A stretch of DNA of 7,570 bases from Prevotella sp. UBA1378 (GTDB lineage Bacteria > Bacteroidota > Bacteroidia > Bacteroidales > Bacteroidaceae). Within the stretch, counting starts at the first letter, position 1, and every line of letters begins with the position of its first letter. Below the pieces are notes generated by a model, which was given only the letters and a program-made list of their open reading frames with translations, had not been told where the DNA came from and did no database searches. Positions 1-5,282 of the stretch are shown piece after piece. The translations under genes were made by a program, and so were the position numbers. The DNA lies in the NCBI GenBank assembly GCA_002305505.1, contig DBRC01000033.1, positions 1 through 7,570 of the forward strand. Direction: 5' to 3'.

Positions 1-3
1 TTC

Positions 4-23
4 TTATCCCGAACTCAGGTTAA
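4..23. repeat. Imperfect dyad at left edge, possible dispersed intergenic motif
   Basis: The sequence TTATCC (4-9) faces GGTTAA (18-23), an imperfect inverted repeat with 5 of 6 bases complementary around an 8-base spacer, just beyond the terminator-like stem-loop. The string reminds me of a short motif seen repeatedly between genes in gut Bacteroidales, but that is memory and cannot be tested here. It could equally be part of a control region for a gene beyond the window edge. Chance occurrence is quite possible. Confidence 0.2.
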
Positions 24-28
24 AGACA

Positions 29-62
29 ATAAGTCCCGGACTTTTCAGAGCCCGGGACTTAT
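29..62 (-). terminator. Stem-loop terminator after the GH98 gene
   Basis: An 11-bp perfect stem is formed by ATAAGTCCCGG (29-39) and CCGGGACTTAT (52-62), with a 12-base loop. It starts 33 bases beyond the GH98 stop codon (96-98), where the two-gene minus-strand operon should end. On the minus strand the stem is followed by TGTCTTTAACC, which is only a weak U-rich tract, so a classical rho-independent terminator is not fully satisfied. The stem is symmetrical and could also stop transcripts arriving from the left on the plus strand. Confidence 0.6.
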
Positions 63-95
63 AAATAACGTAAAAAGATACAATTTCCGGCTGCG

Positions 96-3000
96 TTATT
101 TCCGGAATACCTTCCGCACCTTGCCGCCGGAATCACGGACGATGTTCAGTCCGCGGCCAATCTCCGTACGGCGCACGCCCGACAGGCCGTAGATGCCCGG
201 GGTACCGCTGCCCGAGGTGAGCACGGGCGCGATGCCAGTGGCGTCCGCCGCCGTGTTGACGCGGCACTCCAGCACAAGGTATTCCTCGTATCCGCCGGTA
301 AGGCTCTCGTTGGTAAAGCTGATGACGTAGCGGCCGGCCGCGGCCACAGTGAAGGGCAGTCCGACGGTCTGCGCCGAAGTGAGCACGGCCGACGTGTTCC
401 CGGAGGCATCAGGTGCCGCCGTGTAAACCGCCGATGCGGCCACGGTGCTGCCGCTGACGGCATCAAGCACCTTCACCTTGTACTTGGGGCTCCCTTTCCA
501 TGCCGCCACGGCGAAGGAAAGCTTGTAATCGCCTGCCTCGAGCTGCAGCGGATAAGCGTCCTGCCTGCCGTACTCGGCACACTCCTCGCGCCAGTAAAGG
601 CCTTTGCCCTGATAGCCGGTGAAACCGGCAAGGGTGCGGCTGCCCAAGCCATAGCTGCCAGGATACTCGTGCACTTCGCCGTTCTCCTGTACACAGCGCC
701 ATCCTTCGGGCATGCCTCCGGCCGTAATGGCAGAGAAGTCGAGCTTATAAACCGATGTAACGTCGGCAAAGACGGGCTGTAAGGTAACGTTATCATCGGG
801 CATCACGAAGGTCACCTTGCCGGAGCCGGGCGTAAAGGCGATGGTCTGCGAGAGCGTATAGTAAACCGAACTGACCACTCGCAGCTCCTTCAGCTGGTAG
901 CCCTCTTCGGGATTTACGGTCAGTGTTACGGTGTCGCCTTCGGCAGCCTCGCCCGTGCCGGCTACCACCGAGCCATGTTCCGCGCCGCGGACGGTGACGA
1001 GGAACTTCTCGGGCTCCATGCCGGCAGGGGTATAAATAATCTGGTCGATATACATCGGCAGCCCGGCTACATTGTTCAGCCGCAAGTCGTTGGTGCCCGC
1101 TTTAAGGTCGGCGTCGAGCGTGGCCTTGCGCCATTCGTTCACGGCGGTCTGCTCCGTAGCTACGCTATAGCTGATGCCGTTCACCACGGCCGTCAGGCGT
1201 CCCGGCTTCGTGGTGCAGGTGTAACGGATGCCGATGCAGTAGGGGCCGCCCTCCTTCAGCGTGAGCTGATGACGGAGCGACCCGCCCTTGCCCACGCCCA
1301 TGTCCACGAAGCCGTTACCCGAGTGTCCGATAACGTCGGGATACTGGTAATAGGGCGATGTGGTGCAGGCACGTATGTTCTTGTAGTCCATGTCTTCCGC
1401 CTCGATGATGACGGGCCCGTGGTAGGCAACCGGCTGCCGGGGCAGTTCAAGAGCCGTGGCGTAGGGAGCCTCGGCCGTGCGCGGGACTGAGCCCGAGCAG
1501 GCTACGCTCAGGTCTACGGGGCCGATATGGGCCACGTCGAGCGTATAGGTGGCCGTGGCGGCATCCCATGCCGGCGTCACCACCACTTGTGCATCGCCGC
1601 GCGGCGCCGCCGTGAAGGCAGGCTGGGCAGAGGCCCCGGTAATCACGATGCGGTCGGTAACGAGCGCCGTCGTGTCGGTGCGGTAGTTATTCAGGTAGAA
1701 GTCGATGCGGTCGGCATACTCGCGCACGATGCCTGCCGAGAGTTTCCCGTAGCACAGCTGCAACTGTCCGCAGGTGTTGTATTCGAGCGGTACGGTTGCC
1801 TCCGCCGACACCTTACTGTTCAGATAAGAGTAAGGAGTATAGGTGACGAGCTGGTTGCCCATGCGCGCCACGAAGAGGTCGCCCTCCGACACGGCAGGGT
1901 ACTGGCTGTCGAAATCGGCCACTTTGCTCTCCTGTGTAGGCCAGCGCCGTGCATACTCCGACTTCTTCACCTGCACGGGGATGCTCTTCGCGAGGTCATC
2001 GTACAGTTCCAAGCATACCGGGATGGCAGCATAGCGCCCCGTGCGCTTCATGTAGCTGAAGTTGTCCATCCACTGGCCGTTGCCGCGGTTGAAGGGGTCG
2101 TCCTGCTTGTATAGTCCGTCGTAGAGTGAGCCCCACGCGGCATACTTCTGCTCGTCGCTGCCCGCCGTTATGTCGTTTACGACAACTATCTTCGTGCGGT
2201 CCACCACCTCCTTGCGCGACGGTATGCGCAGCGTTCCGTCGATTACCTTGCGGAACATATCGGCCCATACGCCCTTGAAATTGGGGTACTGCGCCCAGTT
2301 GCGGCACTTGTAGCCGTCGGCGTCCGTAGCCGCCACCTCATGGAAGCACTCCTCGCGCCATGTCAGTTCGGGCCCGTCCCACACGGCACCGCCGTTTATA
2401 CCGGTCTGCTCCATCACCGTACCGATACCGGCCGATGCAGGATATTTCCTTCCGTGATTTTCGCCCAGCAGCTGGTCGAGGGCCGAGTTCCATCCGCAGT
2501 TGTCGTAGCGCACGCCGTAATTATTGGCCAGTCCGCTGATGAATGGCGACAGGGTGACGCTCTCGTTGTTATAGAAACAGCTCGACGTAGTGTACTTGTA
2601 GAGCCACAGAATGGCCTCCGGGTATTTCCGGCAGGCCTCCAGTAGGTTCTTGTCGCGCTTCATCTCGCCCACGGGATTCAACCCGTGGCTCCAGATGTTG
2701 CCGCAGAACGACACCGTAAGGAAGCCGCCGTAGCGGTGCGACATCTCCACCAGCTTGGCGAACAGCGCCCAGCGCGAGGCCTGCGTGCCCGAGCTTTTGT
2801 CGCCCGCCGCGTCGAAGCCCCAGAACTGCTCGGCGTAGTTCCATCCCAAGAAATTGGGGTAGCGCCTAAAGAAGTATTCGAAAGTCTCAAGGTCGTCGTC
2901 CTGTATGTGGGTATGTCCTCCGCTGGCGGGCTGGCAGGTGAACCACAGGCCGTTCGCCTGGCACACCGAGGCCCACGACTTATAGGTGCGCACCGCCTGC

Positions 3001-3248
3001 TGGGGCATCTTATACACATTTTTCTCCGTGTCGTACTGGCACGACAGGCTTAGGTTCATGCACACATAAGGCTTGATGTCATCGGGCACGAGGTCGATGA
3101 TTTTCTGCGGATCGGCCGCATACCACACGTCGATGTGTATCATCCACAGCGGGTGTTCGCTGTCGATGGGGCGACGCTGTTGTGCCTCCGCTGCCTGCCA
3201 CACTGCCGAGAGCAGCAGCAGGACAAGGGTTCTGATTACTTTTTCCAT
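96..3248 (-). CDS. Secreted multi-modular GH98 endo-glycosidase with CBM6/35-like module
   Basis: This 1050-residue protein is a probable extracellular endo-acting glycoside hydrolase of family GH98. The family includes blood-group endo-beta-1,4-galactosidases and, in gut Bacteroides, endo-xylanases for decorated arabinoxylan. Residues 1-22 form a type I signal peptide cut at AEA|QQ, with no lipobox. Modules in order: a GH98 TIM-barrel (about 33-360); the GH98 C-terminal beta-sandwich (361-590); a CBM6/35-like module (613-740: EAEDM start, GHSGNGFVDMG, closing YIDQIIY); a divergent InlB-B/Flg_new_2-type repeat (747-829, ending VTLQPVFADV); an unassigned beta-sandwich (833-998) homologous to one in the upstream esterase; and a sorting-like tail (about 1003-1050). 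By position, E140 (NYAEQ) is the likely general acid, and D249 (RYDN) with E294 (GPELTW) the likely base pair. These assignments rest on remembered family knowledge. The gene starts three bases after the esterase stop, so it is co-transcribed and probably translationally coupled. The family call is strong. Substrate is uncertain, with xylan favoured by the esterase neighbour. Confidence 0.88.
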   Translation of the reverse strand: MEKVIRTLVLLLLSAVWQAAEAQQRRPIDSEHPLWMIHIDVWYAADPQKIIDLVPDDIKPYVCMNLSLSCQYDTEKNVYKMPQQAVRTYKSWASVCQANGLWFTCQPASGGHTHIQDDDLETFEYFFRRYPNFLGWNYAEQFWGFDAAGDKSSGTQASRWALFAKLVEMSHRYGGFLTVSFCGNIWSHGLNPVGEMKRDKNLLEACRKYPEAILWLYKYTTSSCFYNNESVTLSPFISGLANNYGVRYDNCGWNSALDQLLGENHGRKYPASAGIGTVMEQTGINGGAVWDGPELTWREECFHEVAATDADGYKCRNWAQYPNFKGVWADMFRKVIDGTLRIPSRKEVVDRTKIVVVNDITAGSDEQKYAAWGSLYDGLYKQDDPFNRGNGQWMDNFSYMKRTGRYAAIPVCLELYDDLAKSIPVQVKKSEYARRWPTQESKVADFDSQYPAVSEGDLFVARMGNQLVTYTPYSYLNSKVSAEATVPLEYNTCGQLQLCYGKLSAGIVREYADRIDFYLNNYRTDTTALVTDRIVITGASAQPAFTAAPRGDAQVVVTPAWDAATATYTLDVAHIGPVDLSVACSGSVPRTAEAPYATALELPRQPVAYHGPVIIEAEDMDYKNIRACTTSPYYQYPDVIGHSGNGFVDMGVGKGGSLRHQLTLKEGGPYCIGIRYTCTTKPGRLTAVVNGISYSVATEQTAVNEWRKATLDADLKAGTNDLRLNNVAGLPMYIDQIIYTPAGMEPEKFLVTVRGAEHGSVVAGTGEAAEGDTVTLTVNPEEGYQLKELRVVSSVYYTLSQTIAFTPGSGKVTFVMPDDNVTLQPVFADVTSVYKLDFSAITAGGMPEGWRCVQENGEVHEYPGSYGLGSRTLAGFTGYQGKGLYWREECAEYGRQDAYPLQLEAGDYKLSFAVAAWKGSPKYKVKVLDAVSGSTVAASAVYTAAPDASGNTSAVLTSAQTVGLPFTVAAAGRYVISFTNESLTGGYEEYLVLECRVNTAADATGIAPVLTSGSGTPGIYGLSGVRRTEIGRGLNIVRDSGGKVRKVFRK

Positions 3249-3254
3249 TTGTTA
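3249..3254 (-). other. Esterase-GH98 junction, 3-base spacing
   Basis: On the minus strand the esterase stop TAA (3254-3252) is followed by CAA and then the GH98 start ATG (3248-3246). There is no room for a separate promoter and no Shine-Dalgarno sequence in the preceding bases, which code the esterase tail. The arrangement indicates one transcript and start-site reuse by terminating ribosomes. The next in-frame sequence gives a good signal peptide, which supports this ATG as the real start. Confidence 0.7.
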
Positions 3255-5000
3255 TCTGATTATGATTTTCTTCCCGTTCCTTATATAATATACTCCTTTC
3301 CTGGGATGCTCCACCGCCTGCCCCTGCAAGTTGTAGCAGGCTCCGCCGCCGGGCGCGGCCTCCACGGCGGCCACCCCCACGGTGCCGTACTCCTCGGCAC
3401 AGAGTTGCAGTCCGCCGATGATGCAGTCGGCCCAGCCCCGGTCGGCTGTATAGAAAGCCAGCACATAGCCGGCGGCCTCGGCCACGCTGAACCCGAAAGC
3501 CCGTGTTTCCACGCCGCCGAAGCTGTTCGAGGCGGCGTTGCCGATATTCACCGCCGGAGTGAAGACCTCCGAAGCCACGGTCTCTCCGCCGTCACGCTTC
3601 TCGATGCTGATGTCCACAGGGGCGAATCCGGGACAGTTCCAGTTACATATACGATAGATCAGGGCATAGCGTCCGGGGGCCAGCGTCAATGTGGTGCCAG
3701 CCTCGGCAAGGCCGTACTTGGCCCATCCGCCACGCGCCTGCCCGTCGATATTGCGGATGTAAAGCCCGTAGTCGAAGTCGCGCCTGCTGCCCGTCAGCTG
3801 CAAGATGCGGCATCCCTGTCCGTAGCCCGAACTGTATCCGGTGCGTTTCTCCTTGGTGTCGTAGGTGGTCCAGCCGGCGGGTACACAGCCTCCTTCGCTG
3901 AAGGCCTCCGATAGGTTCAGGGCATGTGTGGCCTGAAGATTCAGTTCGGTAACGGCCGTGCCCGTCTCACCGTCATTGTCGGTGGCCACCGCTTTCAGCG
4001 CATGCCTTCCCGCCTTCATACCGGTGAGCGTAACGGCATAGGGCACCCCGCTGACAGTAGCCACGTGCACGTCGCCGTCGTAGAAGTCTACCTTGGCGAT
4101 GCTCCCGTTGGTATCGTCGGCCCGCACCTCGAGCACTACGGGCGGGAAGGCGGCCTCTCCCCCGGGACCGAAACTGATATAGCCTGCCCCCGCCCTGGGA
4201 CTGATGAAGCTTACCGAGGGTGCCGTCCTGTCGAGCGTGTAGCGCTTGCAGAAGTTCCATATCTCCTCGCCCGTAAGCAGTCCGTCGTTGGACACCCAGT
4301 GGCCTTTGCCTTCCAGTTCCAGCAGGCGCACCTCCACGCCGTCATCGCCGTTGCCCCACACATAAAGCGACGCATGACTGTAGCCCATGTAGTTCTTGTA
4401 TTCCTTGGCTATCGTAGCGCAGTGGTTGTGCTGTATCCACTTGCCAAGCACGCCGCGCACGCCGTCGGCCTTCACTACGTCGTCGGCCGTGCCCTGCGTA
4501 TGCAGTATCGGCACGGGGCGAAGACTGTTGGCCGCCGCCCCCCACAGGGGATAGCCGCTGATGGGGGCGAAGGCGGCTATCTTATCGGCTATCTTGTTCA
4601 TGGCGTGGTAGGTAAGCATTCCGCCCATGGAGAAGCCCGACAGGTAGACGCGGTTACGGTCTATGGCATACTTCGAGGCCATCTCGTCGATAAGAGCGGT
4701 TATGAAGCGGATGTCGCGGTCGCCCGAGATGTCCCACTGGCGGTCAATGCCTTCGGGGAACACGATGACGAACTTGGCCGTGTCGGCCACCGTCTCCATC
4801 TTCATCTGCGTGTTCTTCTGATAGCTGGCATCCTGATTGGCACCGTGGCAGGAGATGAGCAGGGGGCGGCTGGCGCCCAAGTCTGCGGGCACATAAACGA
4901 TGTAGCTGCGCTGCACGCCGTCTACGGTGATGTTGCCTGCCTGTACGGTCACGAGGCCCGTAAGGAGCAGGATGGTAAGGAGGAGTTTTAATTTCATCAT
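3252..5000 (-). CDS. Secreted CE1-type esterase (LpqC/PHB-depolymerase-like) with Ig and beta-sandwich modules
   Basis: This 582-residue exported alpha/beta-hydrolase resembles the polyhydroxybutyrate-depolymerase/feruloyl-esterase group (LpqC-like, CE1). It probably removes feruloyl or acetyl esters from a polysaccharide. Residues 1-21 are a type I signal peptide (VQA|GN) without lipobox Cys. The catalytic domain spans about 24-255. CHG (51-53) is the likely oxyanion region, GFSMG places the nucleophile at S124, GTADDVV gives the acid D173 (or D174), and GKGHW gives H234. A Big_7-like bacterial Ig domain follows (259-355, containing VDFYDGD and AVATDNDGE). Next is a beta-sandwich (361-535) homologous to residues 833-998 of the GH98. 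A tail at 541-582 (YNLQGQ, then KGVYYI) looks like a type IX sorting or Por-tail-like end. Start: two adjacent ATG codons (5000-4998 and 4997-4995) fit equally, and the first is used here. It is first in the operon with the GH98, behind a good Bacteroidota promoter. Ester specificity cannot be read from sequence, and a deacetylase for another glycan is possible. Confidence 0.85.
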   Translation of the reverse strand: MMKLKLLLTILLLTGLVTVQAGNITVDGVQRSYIVYVPADLGASRPLLISCHGANQDASYQKNTQMKMETVADTAKFVIVFPEGIDRQWDISGDRDIRFITALIDEMASKYAIDRNRVYLSGFSMGGMLTYHAMNKIADKIAAFAPISGYPLWGAAANSLRPVPILHTQGTADDVVKADGVRGVLGKWIQHNHCATIAKEYKNYMGYSHASLYVWGNGDDGVEVRLLELEGKGHWVSNDGLLTGEEIWNFCKRYTLDRTAPSVSFISPRAGAGYISFGPGGEAAFPPVVLEVRADDTNGSIAKVDFYDGDVHVATVSGVPYAVTLTGMKAGRHALKAVATDNDGETGTAVTELNLQATHALNLSEAFSEGGCVPAGWTTYDTKEKRTGYSSGYGQGCRILQLTGSRRDFDYGLYIRNIDGQARGGWAKYGLAEAGTTLTLAPGRYALIYRICNWNCPGFAPVDISIEKRDGGETVASEVFTPAVNIGNAASNSFGGVETRAFGFSVAEAAGYVLAFYTADRGWADCIIGGLQLCAEEYGTVGVAAVEAAPGGGACYNLQGQAVEHPRKGVYYIRNGKKIIIR

Positions 5001-5030
5001 GATATCGCTGAATAAAAATGTTAATGAATT

Positions 5031-5042
5031 GCCTGCTTAGGC
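5031..5042 (-). other. Small hairpin at the 5' end of the esterase mRNA
   Basis: GCCT (5031-5034) and AGGC (5039-5042) can form a 4-bp stem with a 4-base loop. It sits close to the expected transcription start of the esterase-GH98 operon, so it would lie at the very 5' end of the leader. It could protect the mRNA end. A stem this short is easily a chance occurrence. Confidence 0.2.
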
Positions 5043-5051
5043 TTGACAGTG

Positions 5052-5083
5052 CAAAAATAGGGCTTTTATGCCTTACCCGCAAA
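5052..5083 (-). promoter_or_regulatory. Bacteroidota-type promoter for the esterase-GH98 operon
   Basis: Read on the minus strand, TTTG (5083-5080) serves as the -33 box and TATTTTTG (5059-5052) matches the -7 consensus TAnnTTTG exactly. The two are separated by 20 bases, within the usual Bacteroidota spacing. Transcription would begin about 6-8 bases further on, near 5044-5046, giving an untranslated leader of about 45 bases before the esterase ATG. Both boxes and their spacing fit, so this is the better supported of the two promoters. Confidence 0.72.
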
Positions 5084-5150
5084 GAAAAACGTTTCACAAG
5101 TTTATAAATATGTTGCATCTGCCGGGCAAGTGTCCGCTTTTTCACCCCGC

Positions 5151-5171
5151 AGCACCGCCGTTTCCGGTGCT
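5151..5171. promoter_or_regulatory. Central inverted repeat, candidate operator
   Basis: AGCACCG (5151-5157) and CGGTGCT (5165-5171) form a perfect 7-bp dyad with a 7-base spacer. The whole site spans 21 bp, about two helical turns. Its centre (5161) lies almost midway between the -33 box of the minus promoter and the -7 box of the plus promoter. That position suits a dimeric regulator acting on both transcripts. In RNA the same sequence would be a hairpin followed by TTATTG, a poor terminator. No regulator gene is in the window to pair with it, so its role is inferred from position only. Confidence 0.35.
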
Positions 5172-5240
5172 TTATTGCCGGATGTTGGTACTTTTAAGCA
5201 ATTCCGGCGGAAAGGCGGAGTGCGTTTGGAGTTTTTTTTG

Positions 5241-5248
5241 TAACTTTG
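5241..5248 (+). promoter_or_regulatory. -7 element of the GH36 promoter
   Basis: TAACTTTG matches the Bacteroidota -7 consensus TAnnTTTG and follows a run of eight T residues (5232-5239). The start of transcription should fall near 5254-5256, leaving a leader of about 28 bases before the GH36 ATG at 5283. No good TTTG lies at the usual upstream distance. The nearest one (5225-5228) is only 12 bases away, so the promoter may be weak or depend on an activator. Confidence 0.6.
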
Positions 5249-5282
5249 CGCGCATAATAACATTATCAAAGCCAGATACATT

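Larger units (their letters stand above)
5001..5282. promoter_or_regulatory. Divergent intergenic control region
   Basis: This 282-base stretch separates the minus-strand esterase-GH98 operon from the plus-strand GH36. It is AT-richer than the genes and holds outward-facing promoters (minus -7 at 5052-5059, plus -7 at 5241-5248) and a central dyad (5151-5171). Roughly 155 bases lie between the minus -33 box and the plus -7 box, enough for one or two regulator sites that could control both transcripts together. A small plus-strand reading frame (5068-5286) crosses it but looks non-coding. Confidence 0.65.

Noticed and set aside
975..2114. Two long plus-strand open frames (171 and 195 codons) opposite the GH98
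   Set aside because: They are antisense shadows of the CBM and GH98 C-terminal regions. Their low-complexity composition gives no family match by eye.
3924..4991. 355-codon plus-strand open frame opposite the esterase
   Set aside because: It lies wholly antisense to a gene with clear catalytic motifs and a signal peptide. GC-rich codon use on one strand leaves long stop-free frames on the other, and its translation has no recognisable domain.
5177..5208. Second inverted repeat (GCCGGA / TCCGGC) in the control region
   Set aside because: The arms are 6 bp around a 20-base spacer and GC-rich. Such pairs arise easily by chance and their position has no clear relation to the promoters.
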